Source of the DNA: Ophiodon elongatus | Taxonomy: Eukaryota; Chordata; Actinopteri; Perciformes; Hexagrammidae | Direction: 5' to 3' | Assembly: GCA_016806645.1 (NCBI GenBank) | Contig: JACSYO010000438.1 | Location: forward strand, 771,501 to 835,500 | DNA: 64,000 bases | Shown: in pieces, positions 1 to 13,757 of the stretch | Layout: each line of letters opens with the position of its first letter | Position numbering within the stretch: the first letter of the stretch is position 1 | Notes under the pieces: model-generated | Seen by the model: the letters and a program-made list of their open reading frames with translations, nothing else | Told to the model about the DNA's origin: nothing | Databases searched by the model: none | Program-made: the position numbers and the translations under genes

Positions 1-310
1 TGAGTGGCCTGCCTTGAAACCAGACTGGTAGGGGTCAAGAAGGTTGTTATGGTGGAGGTAGGAGGAGAGTTGGTTAAAGATGGCTCGCTCAAGAGTTTTG
101 GAGAGAACGGGAAGAAGAGAGACAGATACAGAAGTGGTCAGAGACATGAAGTGGAGTTACAGAGAGGTTTGATGTAGAGCAGTTTCTGGTGAAAATATAG
201 ACAAGGTGGTTGCCTGCTTTGTGAGTCGGAGGGGAAGGACTGAGTCGGAGGGGAAGGACTGAGTGAGAGAGCAAAGGAAGACAGTAAAAATAATAGGTCA
301 GATGACTTCT
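1..310 (-). mobile_element. Decayed LINE (non-LTR) fragment, endonuclease to RT
   Basis: Read on the minus strand, bases 120 to 1 translate as a reverse-transcriptase N-terminal segment containing LPVLSKTLERAIFNQ and LLDPYQSGFKAGHS, a typical LINE motif. Just upstream on the same strand (about 300 to 120) another frame reads THKAGNHL and LHVSDHF, typical of the end of a LINE endonuclease domain. The two parts are in different frames and closer together than in an intact element, so the copy is internally deleted and dead. A 19-bp stretch is tandemly duplicated near 226-263. The element continues off the left edge. Clade (L2/CR1-like) is an inference from the motif style. Confidence 0.75.
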
Positions 311-986
<676 letters not shown>

Positions 987-3188
987 ATGGGACACTCTGA
1001 GCGATGCCCTGATCTGACAACCTACTGGGATAGAAATAAGTTCAAATGCGCGTTCTGTACTGTAGAGCCAGGTCAGTCATTATTATTATTAATATTATTA
1101 TCGTCTATTCCATCCTATTTTATTGTACTGCATTGTATTATGTTGTTGTTGTCAACAATACAGGACATGGAATAACCCCTAACTGTGGCTACGATGACAA
1201 CGGGGGTCGGCACGAGAGCCCCTACACCGAGTGCGAAGCCAGCGTTACTTTTAACGACGGCAGCAGCCCGTATTGTCGGCCGTGTGCGCGATGCGCGCCC
1301 GGCTTCAACACCTCGAGCCCGTGCAACACAACCTCTGACACCCAGTGTCAAGATCCAGGGTAAGAAATGTTCATTACCCTGGAGAAAATGTCAAACTGCG
1401 GCCGTCGATATGTCAAGAAAAAAAAAAAAAAAAAAAAGGCAATTAAAGTAAATATTTATGTTATTTAAATATGTTAGAAATGTGTCGCCCCCCTAACCCT
1501 ACCCCCCCCCCCCCCCAATTAAATACTTTGTTGCGCAAAGTAAGCGTGTTATGTTTATGTTGCGACTTTCTCTAGAAGCGGGCCGAGCGGAGTTCCTGTC
1601 GCAGTGAGTCCGCTGCTCGGAAGCATTTATACTTTCATGATGTTTTTAAACTGGCGTCCGTGATCCCAGTTTATCTTTCTCTGCAGGAAACAACAATATC
1701 GCCTTATGTTTCAAGTGTATTCAGCACGACAACAATGGTAATGCATCATCAGTTATCTTTTACTGGCTATGCAGAATATATAATATATATACAGTTACTT
1801 GTGTGCTGAGGAGGACATTATAGCGTCATGACTTAGTAGGAAATCAACCCACGAGTAAAATTTCCGTGACATCATGGTGTGAATTTAGTTAGAATTTGAC
1901 ATTAAAATCAATGAATTAAAAATATTTCCACATAGAATGGAACATAACCAGGAAAATGGTTTTGTTTGAACTTGACAGATGGTTTTGGTGTTTGATCTGG
2001 GTCATAGATGACTTTTTATCTGTCCTTAAAAGCATTTTCATTTCAGATTCAGATATACCAAAGATCCAGCATAAACCCAGATCCAGCTCGTGATGTAGGC
2101 GTACTATGTGAGTTAAATACACACTAGATTATGCAACAATAACACATTTCTTCACAGTCTAAATTTTACCTGAACTTTTATTTATTATTTTTGCAGGGGT
2201 GATACCGTGTGCCATCCTGATTTCCCTCACGCTTGTCGTGATATGTGCTTTTCTAATCGCCATGAAGCAGAGAAGAGGTTTGCATATGTGAAGTTAAGGT
2301 TTTACGCACGGAAAAATAAACCTAAAAGTGGAGGGCAAAAAAAGCCCTCTTTGAACATGACTCAAACTGGGAAACTTCACAAACAAGTGACCACCATCGT
2401 TTTATAGAACAGAAACGTTTTTCTTATTCTCCTGGAATGTAATTATACTGGGCTGGTTCTGGCATTAATTATGTGCGTCTCTCATCCCTGGGTTCAACAC
2501 AGGTCGGCCTACAGTGTGGAGTTATCGCAGAAGATCATCGTACATCAATGCAGGGTTCTCTCCCCTGTCTGCTGCTCCTGGCAACAATGACCTGGAGCAC
2601 ACTCTGAGTGAGTGGAAGAGATACTGCTTTTGCTTCACCTGTGACATACTTGAGCTCTAGGGGCATCGGTCATGTTAAGTGCAGTTTCATAAATGATTGT
2701 TCAGGCATCTTGATCTGCTGGAACAGCAGTATTAATGAGATACGGTCGACGTTATTTTTGGACCAATCGTCACACTGAGCTCTAATAACACAAATTGAAC
2801 TAAACCAGCGCAACGAATTAGCAAAAGAATGCATTTGACACCCTCGAAACTTTCCTCTGTAGGTCCCAGCATCCTGTCGGCACCTTTACAGACGGTGCTG
2901 GACAACCTGGACGTTTTAGAAGAGCTGGTGATTCTGTTAGATCCCGAGAACCAAGGAGTCAAGAACACCAAACACCTGGCGTCTCATTGCTCCTTCCCCG
3001 CCACCTGGATTACTTATACCTACTCCATGAAGGACAGCAAGAGCCCTCTGAAAGCCTTGCTGGAGGGCATCACCAGTAGGTACCCCGACTGGACAGTAGG
3101 GCACCTCGCTAACCTGCTCAAACATGTGGAGCGCAACGACGCCGTCGCTGTTCTCACCAAGCTGAGACAGAATGTGATGCAAGTGTAA
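987..3188 (+). CDS. igflr1: IGFLR1-like membrane receptor (IGF-like family receptor 1)
   Basis: Model: 987-1071, 1164-1359, 1576-1603, 1687-1737, 2047-2089, 2197-2277, 2503-2607, 2863-3188, giving 304 codons plus stop. The ectodomain (about residues 1-95) is cysteine-rich and TNF-receptor-like. A hydrophobic segment in exon 6 (VIPCAILISLTLVVICAFLI) is the membrane helix. The last exon matches the cytoplasmic region of IGFLR1 (LDNLDVLEELVILLDPE, then TKHLAS, PLKALLEG and AVAVLTKL), a death-domain-like fold. In mammals IGFLR1 binds IGF-like (IGFL) ligands on T cells and lies next to KMT2B, as here. The ATG at 987 has no signal peptide after it and an in-frame stop just upstream, so an upstream exon may supply the true start. 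Exon 5 uses a donor chosen only because it keeps the frame. Human IGFLR1 is somewhat longer (about 355 residues). Confidence 0.82.
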
Positions 3189-4202
3189 CATATATTCTAC
3201 CTTTGACTTCAGGTTTAGGACGGCAAAGGTTTGCTTTTCTCTGATCATTTCTCTATTCACACTGTAAATATTCAACCAGCAATCGATGGAAGAAATAATG
3301 ATGGAGGCTTCCAGAACAGATCAGTAGTAACACAAAGGAAATATATAGTTGAGAGTGGTTCAATGCAGAAGAGAAATGTTCTCAGGGGTAAATCTAGTGA
3401 ATCATATTTCATGATTTCAGACACAGCCATGGACATGTATCAGACATGATCAAGTTACATTATGGTACATTAAGTGTTATCATTTGGCTGCATTGAACCA
3501 CTCTTTTCTTTTTTTTTTTTACATAATCTTATTACATTTATCCACATAATGAAATACAATTATTAGTGTGTAAATAACTATTCAAACATTTTATTTTTTT
3601 ATTGCCTATTGTAATACTCATACGACAGTATCAGCACCACATTTAGGGAGGAAAAAAAGCATTTCATAAGAAGCCAGTCATGTGATGTATAAGTCCATTA
3701 CCAAATTAGCTTTGAAGCAGCAGCTGGAGTTGATCTTACATTTGAATGTGATTAAAGCTCAGGAGACTGTATGTAAAAGGCAACCAGAAGCTCTCTGTCC
3801 TCCTGTGCGGTGCATTACGTTATTGTTCTTTGCTATACATATATGGTAGTATCCCATTTAGGCCAACATGGTGACGCCACCATGTGACGGATACAAAACC
3901 CGGTTTCAGTCTGACTGAAAGGTTTAGGGATCAGTCACTTCCTGCTTTTCATCGAAAACCGAAACTGTCTGTAAACACATGTGGCGAGGCATAAACCTCA
4001 CTATAAGTGAAGAAGAGGCAGGGGAGACTTCACACTTCTGTCCAAAAGACTTCTGAAATCCTAAAACGTGTGCATGATATCCAATCAATCTACAAGCATG
4101 ACTTGAACCTCCAGTTCTTTGTTGTTTTCCAACAGTGGCCCTAAATACTGTAACTAATGTTGTACATTCCAGGATGAAGTGTTTTGTTTTTCTACTTTCA
4201 CC

Positions 4203-4214
4203 TTTATTAATAAA
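4203..4214. terminator. Palindromic double polyadenylation signal
   Basis: TTTATTAATAAA is its own reverse complement and carries AATAAA on both strands (plus 4209-4214, minus 4208-4203). It lies between the convergent igflr1 and kmt2b stop codons. A second minus-strand AATAAA lies at 4251-4246. Use by either gene is inferred. Confidence 0.5.
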
Positions 4215-4882
4215 AAAATGGAATTTGTTCAAACATCTTAACATCTTTATTAAGCAAATAACATTATAAATAAAAAAAGTGCATAGAAAAATTAAACAGG
4301 TTTAGAAATATGTATACAAATATTTACAAACCCAGGGTTTATTTGTACATGGTAACAAAGACGTAAATTTAAAGATCACATATTTTCTCGTTTGTATGTC
4401 TTTTACACTTACTTTAAAATAACCCTACTATATATTTATATATATATTTTTATATATATATATATGTGTGTATATATAACATACAGCTTTCTTAACAGAT
4501 TCTGGGAGAGATGGTCATGATAACTTCAGGTTTTGACTAGTGCTTTCATCCTTCGTTGCAAACACACGCACACACAAAAAGACACGCACGCACACACACG
4601 CGCACACACACACGCTCTGCAGGACATTAAAACCAAGCTAATCTTAAATTATCATCCTCTCTTTTTGCATCAGTATTCCCAAACATCTGTGTTAAACAGC
4701 TGAGGTAGAATCCTTGCAAGGAGTTGGGAGTGACTCTGCTCTTGTTGTCAGCTAGGTGATTGACACAAGTTAATCTGGGCTCCATCCCAGTGATTGGACA
4801 TGCAAGAAAGAAAGGTGATTAAGATCAAGACAAAAACTTGATGGAAATTTGCTCCAAGAAGGGCGAGGAAGAACAAGAGAAA

Positions 4883-4917
4883 AGGGGTCGGGGGGGGGCG
4901 CGGGGCGGGGGGGGGGA
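4883..4917 (+). repeat. G-rich tract in presumed kmt2b 3' UTR
   Basis: Several G runs of four or more are separated by one to three bases, so the plus strand could form a G-quadruplex. The kmt2b transcript would be C-rich here. Confidence 0.6.
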
Positions 4918-6719
4918 GATGGTCATGGGCTCGGGGAGGCAAACAGTGCTCACTTTACTCCTGTGGCTGATTCTAAGACCGTCAGTAATCTACCGTAACA
5001 AAAAATAAAATTAAAATGATTCTTTAAAAATACCTGCTTTAGATCAATTTCTGTCATAAAGGCTTAAATGTATGACACAACTGCCCCAAAATAGAATTCA
5101 AGTAAATTAGTGAAACAAAAAGGACATCAGTTGTAAACAGAACAAAAAGATACAAATGGGGGAGATCTCCTTATAAACTAGACCATCACCGTTTATACAA
5201 AGCACAACCGTTTACCGTTAAAAATAGAAATCAAAACATGAATAAATATAACTACCGATTTGAACAGTGTGTGAATTATATTAGTCTCATCAATGACGGC
5301 ACTGAACATCGACTAAGAACAACAATTAAACATTATTTCAAAAAGGTGCTGAGTGCATTCTCTCAGCTCCTTTTCAGACCGAATGTTTTCTGCAACATCT
5401 AAAAAGTCTGTGCGCCATGTTCTCAACAAGCTTGGTGCAGGAGCTGAACACACTCAGTGGCGATGCTTTATACCAGTGCTCTCCCTGATTAAGAGATAAA
5501 CTGTAGCAGGATTCACAAAGATGAAAATAATTTGAACGTTTGATGGTTGTTTATGTGCAACTGTAGGGCAGCAACGTCTTATTGCAATAGGTAATGAGCA
5601 TCTGGCATGACAGTAGTAAAATATATATTTAAAAAAGTGATATTCACCACAACTCTTCACTTTTGGCTTGGGTAGTGTTTGCTACATACACTGTACATCA
5701 AGAGAAAAACACGCCTTAAAGACACGTTCCTGTCTTTATAAATATGACACTATGTTACCGACTGAAACTGTGACATTGCTATCTAATTTGAAAATCAACA
5801 TAGGATGTGAGGAGGTGACAAATAGCACACCAATGACTTAAAGTGTGAAACTTAGCAGACACTTTACATTCCAATGACAATAAGAGTACTGCTTGAGTGC
5901 ATCAATTTAAGATAGATGTCTCAGCAGGGTGAATAAACAGCTAAACAATTCCTGATTTACGGGACATTTTTGTCCAACTAAAGAAGTTAAAGACCTTTCA
6001 AAGCTTAGCACCATGGTTGTTTTGTTATTCCCCAAAAAAAAGAAAAGAAAGTCAAACAAAAAAATATTAACAACGCGAGAAGTGTTAAATGTGAGATAAA
6101 ACACACAAATAAAGGTTTGAGTAAATGTATGGCTCAAGAACTGACTTCACCACTGTATGGATGGGGCTATAATGTTCCCATCACTGGAGGATGGAGCAAA
6201 CATGATTACAAGTGTAATAGAGACAGACATAACACCCCCCACCCCCCCCAGAAATGAATAAAACATAAAGGGAATCTCTCAAAACCTAGCAATAGGTTTT
6301 CAGCAATGATTCAAACAGATAAGGCTTGACGTGTGTATTAAAGAAATTCTATTGGTGTCATCCATACTGATCTAGGAACCCCATTCGTTTTTAAAGTCTG
6401 GTTTAAATGTTCCGTTGTCCTGAACACTAAAACCATATTTACTGCTGTTGTGATGCTGCTGTGTCAGCTGTACATTGGAACTCTTTCACAGACAAAGGAG
6501 AAACTTGCCTGATCGGAACTTTCTGTGCAGGTTCTCCACTTGTCCTTCTTCTAATATCCATAAAAATGTCCAAATATCACCAGTCAAATATTTCCGACTG
6601 GTCTCATAGTGGCTAATTCCCCTTCTGTGCGGACTGCCTGCTGCCTCCCCGAGCCCAATCCACCTTAATTTAAGGCTTACTGGTAAACGGGATCCTCCCA
6701 TTTTCATACGCGGGACGTC

Positions 6720-7234
6720 TCAGTTGAGGAAACGCCGACATCGCCGGGCCCCACAGTTACAGTTGAGTTTGCTGCTGGCGTCTTCAATGGGGAACTTGTA
6801 ATCATAGGTGAGCTCCTCCCCCCTGTAGATCTTCCGAAGAGCAAAGATGACGATGTGCTTCCGGCCTTCCACGTTGATCACTCGCGAGTAGCAGTTGGGT
6901 TCACAGGAGTGGTTGATGAATCTTGCCGCGTTGCCGTGCATGGTTGCATCCACCACATCAAAGTCATCGATGCGGAACATGTAACACCCAATACCCTGCG
7001 GAGGCGAAAATGTAAATCCCATCGATGCATCCTCTAACCGTTCTCAACTTTACTGTAGACGACATTTTAATGAAAATGATCGAAGAAATAGAAACCCGAC
7101 CAACCTTGCCATCGTAGTACTTCTCCCTTTTGTCAGTGAGCACTGAGCGAATGACGATGCCTGCATATTCAATAACCATCTCCCCCGCTTCAATGTTCCT
7201 CTTGCAGAAAAGACCACGCCCATGGATAGCCGAC
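6720..7234 (-). other. kmt2b: Catalytic SET and post-SET exons of kmt2b
   Basis: The last two coding exons (7105-7234 and 6720-6995) encode the SET core. SAIHGRGLFCKR opens the domain. FINHSCEPNC and ELTYDYKFPIED are the AdoMet- and lysine-channel motifs. The three post-SET zinc cysteines are in CNCGARRC. All catalytic motifs are present, so an active enzyme is expected. The 1.5-kb intron before them (7235-8739) shows no coding potential. Confidence 0.93.
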
Positions 7235-10200
7235 CTGCAACAGACCCACAGATGTCAGAACCGGTTGGTTCATTTGCTGGTACGCCAACAGTGATGATGT
7301 GTCAACTGAGTCATGGCGTCTGCCGAGGTGCAGACTCAAGACAATTTCTCACAATTATTTGCAATTGTCTCAAATACGATATGTTGAGTATTAACTTGAG
7401 ATATGTGAGCAAATGAGGGCTTGGAAATAGAAACAATTATCAGAATTATCATCATTATACTAATACATTTAATTCAGTCCATTTATTGAAACAGTGGGTT
7501 AAGCACTACAACAAATCTAACATGGATAATAGATCGATACAGTAAAAAGATTATATTTGTCTAATATTTGGTCTATCACCTGAGCTGTAATTTGTGTTTT
7601 ACCCATTTGCCCTTTAGCAAATGTTGGCATGCTAAACTGTGATGAAGATTATAGCAAATATTGTCTGCTGAAAATCAACATTTTTTGAAAAAGGACCACT
7701 GGATCCAAGTAAAGCCAACCAGAACAGAAAGCATGGCCGGGTCTAAAGCTTTGCTTTAGTATAGTTTGTTCTCACTTTGTCAGTGTCTCACACACCTTCC
7801 TTATGTACTTCCCCATAAAACTGCTACATCTGGGCAGCAGCTGTTGATGGAAACATCCCAGCCATGCAATTTTGCAGTTCCTTCAGAGCTGCCACAGGCT
7901 TCTCACAGATCTCGTCATTTTCTATTTTTTCACCATTCCACCCACAAATGTTACCAAATCTTCCCCACATACATTTACATAACACATTTGGATACCACCT
8001 ACAACTTTATTCATAAATTCTTGAAGGAGTTGCACACTCGACATGAACTGCCGTAAAACTTGAATGCACTCCAATTACCATTCCATCGGGAGGACATGTG
8101 CTTCTATGCAGAGCGATCCTACGACGTTTGATAGCACTCCTCCTGTAGATGGCACTGACGCTCCATTTCATAATGAAATGGACTTAATTAGTTTGTACAA
8201 GTTTTACCTGTACAAATTCATAATATTCATAAAGATTTGGGTAGTCTCCGAAAATTATGGCCCTATCAGTATGACTATTGTCGTGTTATTTGATGCTGAT
8301 CTAGACTCTGATTAAAATTATAAACATTTTCTCAGACCATTTTTATAATATTATATTTGGCTCACTGTGGGCTCAGACACAATTGATGGCTTGTCCAGTT
8401 CTGGTTTTCAGTGTGTGTATTCTGAGTAAATGTATAGAAGAAACAAAGTGACAAACATTCTTGTTCCTCGGTTCTAAAATTGTGAAATTCATGTGTATTG
8501 CATGTATGTATTATTGGATGATTTCCTAACGGTTTGTACCAAAATGTTTTATTCATTTGTAACCCTAAACATTGTAAATAATGATGATTGACACTTCTTG
8601 TTGGAGTCACTTTGGGTTCTACCTTCACAAGGTGTTCATTTTAAAAAATTAAAACAATTTCATTGTTCCCACCCAAAATGTTAAACCAAAAGCATTGCAT
8701 CGAATTCTCATTATTTTGTAAATGTAGTTCTGGGCTGACCTGTACACCCCTACAGCCTCCTTGGATGTCCTTTCCAGATGTCTGAAGCGCATGGCCATGG
8801 GCAACTCCAAACTAGTAGCCCGTCTGAGGAAGAGCAGACAATAATTCAACAAAAAATTCCAGACATGATTATTCTGCCACCTTTTTAAGAAAATTGTTTG
8901 ATTGGTCTTAACATTTAGGAAACATGGTACCGCATCTAAAAGGATACCATTCAAGTTTGAATTGTAAATTACAGAAAAAAATAAGTAAAATGTGAACTGA
9001 GCAAAACCATTGAGAGAAACTTTTTTTCCCCCCTTTTCTTATGAAATAGCAAGGTTGTTAATACATTTTAAACGAGGAATAATATACAACTAAATGAATG
9101 AAGCCTGACCTTGTCGACTTCAAAAGAACCTCGTCTTCCTCATCGTCATAAGGCCCATTGTCAGGAAGCTGTCTATGCTGAGAAGCCAGGAAGTTAAACA
9201 TGTCAAATGTGGACTTCCTGTTGAGAGACAAGAGAAAACGATATCAGGTTAAGAGTATGGACTCATTCAAAAGTTAAACACAAAAAGTCAATTACTTTAA
9301 GACATTACACTTTTTTTATCCTTTGTAATGCTATCCCACTTGTACCTTTTCCATCTACAGTTAAAGAAAAGGACCAGACAATAGCTCCAATAAGGACACA
9401 AGAGAAGAACTGATCTGTAACTGATGTGAACTATAATTGATATCCATACCTAAGATACAGCTCAGAGCGAGCACAACCACTAGGATTGACAGGGAGGTCG
9501 TCCTCCTGCGTGAACTGTTTGAAGAAACGGAAGGCATGGCGTTGACAGCGGTGGGCTCCTTGCAGTTGCTCCAGCAAGAACACCACTGCATCATGGACCA
9601 GACCCAGCATATGGGTGCCGGTGATCCTCTGAAAGGTCAGAGGTCTCAACCTTGCAATAGCTCGTGCCTCCTGCACCCCATCTACCACTGCTTTCCACGC
9701 CACTGAAAAGAGAGTTTAGAATTAGGGGTCATGAAGTAAATACGATGAACAAAAATGGCTACAGAATTATCACATTGAGAAACGTGCTTTATTTTTTTGA
9801 GAACATGCTTGATAATAAGACTTTTGAGGGAAATATTGCTCATGCAACATCAGCCTTACCCTCAATACAGTCTGCCTCTGCACTGAAACCATCATCGCTG
9901 GTTATTTCAAATCTTAAGTGTGGCTGGTCTCTGTTAGTTGGAAATTCCTCATCCTCAGACAGTGGTGGTTCATCATCTGAGATAGAAGCAGCGCCTAAAA
10001 ATAACAATTCATACATTCAGTCTTTCACACTATTTGTAAATGCTGTGGCCACAATAACAATAAGTTAATATTATATAACCATAAGTGGCAGACATTGTTG
10101 AATTGAAGAATTCTTATTTGATTCAAAGAAATCATTAAATCAAGCCGTAACAATGCATGAATACCAGAGTATTTCTTCCAGTCAGTCAGGGTGCTGTGTC

Positions 10201-13200
10201 CCACTGGTTCCCATGCATGCTGTTTGCCTTGTTCGCCCTGAGACATATAATCCCACGGCTCTGATCTGGGAAAAATGAGAGTACAACTGTTTACACACAA
10301 AACAGTAACCAAATGCACTCAATGTGACGCAGTCTTCTGCTGTAATTTACTCTTTCAAGAACCCACAATTGGAACACTGACACTGTAAATCCAACCATGT
10401 GCCATTCATAAAACAAATGAAGGTAAGTTAAATATCAAAGCTTCATTGTCATCACTAAAAAAACAGAATCATTTTGTCAATGTTGCCAAAAAAAATACAA
10501 ACATGGGTGAACCATGGTAAGCGCCACTAGTACAACTGTAACGAGTCGTAAGTGTGTATATCAAGTCCAGCATCCCCCCCCCCCCCAATTTCTTGTATTA
10601 GCTTTATTTCAAACAAGCAGGATTGATTAGCCCATCCCAAGTTTTTCACAAGAGGTTATTAATTTCAGGTGCAAAAAGCCAAACATTTGCTGGTTACTAA
10701 TCTTACCCTGAACTTTCAGAATCACTTATATGCTCCTCCTTTAACTGATCCAGGTTCAGTACTCCTTTCACTGTTGGGGTCTTGATGCGGACTCCTGAAG
10801 CTCTGCTGGAGATGCTTGGAAAGGTTGGTCTGCGGTGCTCCTCATCCTCACTGGGGGGCTCTGGTTTTAAGAAGTCAACTTTAGACTTCTTTGTGACAAT
10901 ACGGTCTGAAAGCGAAGACACTCTCTTCATGCGGACGTGGGTGCGAGGTCGGGGTGCAGGAGCTGGTGTTGGTGTTACTGTTGGAGAGCAAGGCAACGCT
11001 GGAGTCTCCGGTTCAATTAGTAGGCCAGGTGGTAAAACCAGTGAGGAAGGGCTTAGTGTCCGAAGCCCAGTCCACTTGGGGGTGTAGTTACTTGCCATTG
11101 CTTGATTGATGATTGCTTGGGCACTTTCAGCAGGAGTCATGGGAGGATTCTCAGTTGGCGGAGCAGGCTGAGGCCCTGATGACTTGGATTTCTTGGATGC
11201 ACTAGAATCCTTCTTCTTCTTTTTTTTCAACTCTGTAGCAATTTCATATTTTGATGTTTTTGCACTCTTCCTTGGCTTCTTCACATTAACAGATGTCACT
11301 GTACCGTTGCTATTGTGAGTAAGCAGCTGTGTAATTGTGGTTGGATTCTGAACTGTGGACGGAGGAGCTGCCGTTGCAACGCTGACCCCGGGGGGTGGAG
11401 TAGTCATATTACCAGCTGCTGCTAGTGTGGCTGACAGTGCATTGCTTTGCAAAAGGCTGGCGATCTGAGTGACACAGTTGTAGGAGGAGGAGCTGGGAGT
11501 GGGAAGCTGAAAAGTGTTGCTTTCAGGGTTCTTCACAAAGATCTGCCCGAGGCGGTTCACCAGCAGGACATGTGGTGTAGGATCTACATTGGGACCTCCC
11601 ACCTCCTTCACAGTAAGAATAGCATGTCCAGGTAAAGCCTGGGGAACCACTGGCTGTTGAGGTTCCAAAGCTGGCCTGGATGTAGAAAAGTTGATGGAGA
11701 TGGTGTGACCCGGTGTAGCTTCCTTCTGCACAGATGAAGAGCTGTAACCATTTAACATGACAGGGGCCGAGGTGGTTTGGACTGACGTTGGAGCTGTTGA
11801 ACATTGTGTTGAAAGTACAGAAAGAGCCGCCATTGACGCAGAAGAAGAAACAATGGTGACAGCTGTAGAGCACAATGGCTGTGTTTGGGTGGAGTAGATG
11901 GGTAGAGAGATCGTTCCACATGTCCCTGATGGGAGACAAGTGCCTGACATAGCTGATAGCACTGGATCGTTTTGAGGGGGAACGTTTAGCAGTGTTTGTG
12001 TCACGTCTACAACAGGACTCAGGGTGGTTAGTTTAGCAGACATGGATGGGAAAGTCAACTCTTGTGAGGATGTTACTGGCTGAAGTGTAATACTTGTTAG
12101 AGGAGGTTTACTGAAACCTGGCAAACAGGAATACATCTGCAGAGAGTCTACGAGGCCTTGAGAGGGGTTCTGTACATCCGTAGACATTACAGGGGAGGGC
12201 TGAAGAAGGTCTAGCAGAGAGCCCTGGCTGCTATCAGCAGAATCTGCTAATGAGGGTTCCATTGTATCAGCTGTTAAGTGGTTCATCAATACAGTAGAGT
12301 GGCTGCAGTCAGGCTCTGAGCTCAGGGGTTTACGAGCTTCAGATTGTTGGGGCTCAAGCGGTGAGCCTTCTAGCAAAGGAACCATCTCAGTTAAATGTGG
12401 ACTGGTGTCACATCTTTCAAGAACAAGAGGCGTTCCAGAGGCAAATCCCAAAGTGGAACCCTGGAATAAATCCTCTGAGTTTTTGGAAATTTGTGGAGAA
12501 ACAAATCCCATGTTGTCCTCATTTGAATGACTGGCATCGTGGGATTTAGGTGGATCTTGATGTGAACCATCTGTAGGACTTTTGCTGGCAACGGAGATGG
12601 TGACTGAGGAAGAATCTGTGTGCTTATCATGGGATGATGCTTTGGGGAACAGACTCTGAACACCCTGTGTGCTGTTTGTAGAGTTCGATTCAGGGGCATT
12701 TTTAATATTTAGGGTTTTGGCTTGTATCTGAGCTTGACTACAACCCTCAACTTTCTGAGCATCATCGTTGGTTGCTATACTTGCATCACTCTCTGTACCG
12801 TCGTCGACACCATCTAGCTGAGCCATAGAACGGGAGGAAGGGGAGGAGGGAGATTTGGAATGATCTTTTGATCCGGGACAGCTGACTATTGTCCGTGAGA
12901 AGTCAAAATAGTGCTCCATATCGTCATCAGAAGAAGTGTTGCTTAAGTCATCTCTGGCTGAAGCTGCAGACCGTGGCAGGTTGGCAACGAGAGTCTTCCT
13001 CTTGTGTACCTCTTGGGCTCTTCCCCAATATTCATCCCGATCATCACCGTCCACCACTATTTGTCCCCCACAGTTCATTGCCACGCCTTCATTCAGGAGT
13101 GTCTCTTCAATCTCCAGTTCTGTCCTCATCTCTTGGGCCAGACTCACGTTGGAATCCTTGTGGAATGAACTGTAGGGGAATTCTTGTTCTCCCTTCTGTT

Positions 13201-13725
13201 GGTCTAAATCCTCTTGTGGTGATGTACCATTTGCTGGAGAGACATCTTCCGGTTCTGGTGAAGCTAAGAAGTTGTGTGGCACCTCGACTGAGTCTGACTG
13301 GTTCAGATCAAATGACAATCGATTTCTGGGTAGATGTGGTATGGTTGGAGAGAAAGACAGACTTGGTGAGGGAAAGCTTGCTGCGCCGTCCTGCCAGGGT
13401 GACTGAGGAAAGAAAGCTGAGGTACAATGCGTCATTGTATTCCCAGGGCATCGGACTGAGGAGGCACTTCTACCTCCGACTGAGCGGGATGATGGAGAAT
13501 TGACAAGGTTGTCTGGAGCACCAACTGGGAGCAGTGGGGACGTGGGAAGGGAAGACTTTCCAGCACGAAGAGTAATTGGTCCAGTCAGAGGACCCAGAGG
13601 AGGGGGGGGCATGTGACTGTGGAGGCCTGTTGTCTGAGAGTGTGGGCTGTGGCGAAGAACCCTACGCGTATCCTCCAGATCACTTATGGTTAATATGTGG
13701 TGGGGTTTCAACTTGTTTAATCCTG

Positions 13726-13757
<32 letters not shown>

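Larger units (their letters stand above)
3189..6719. other. Convergent 3' UTR interval between igflr1 and kmt2b
   Basis: No coding gene is seen. The interval should hold the igflr1 3' UTR at the left and the kmt2b 3' UTR at the right. It contains AT-rich tracts, a CA-rich patch near 4560-4615, a G-rich tract at 4883-4917 and a palindromic double polyA signal at 4203-4214. Confidence 0.6.

Noticed and set aside
3924..4244. 106-residue open frame on the minus strand in the kmt2b 3' region
   Set aside because: No domain, no splice support, and it lies within presumed 3' UTR next to polyA signals.
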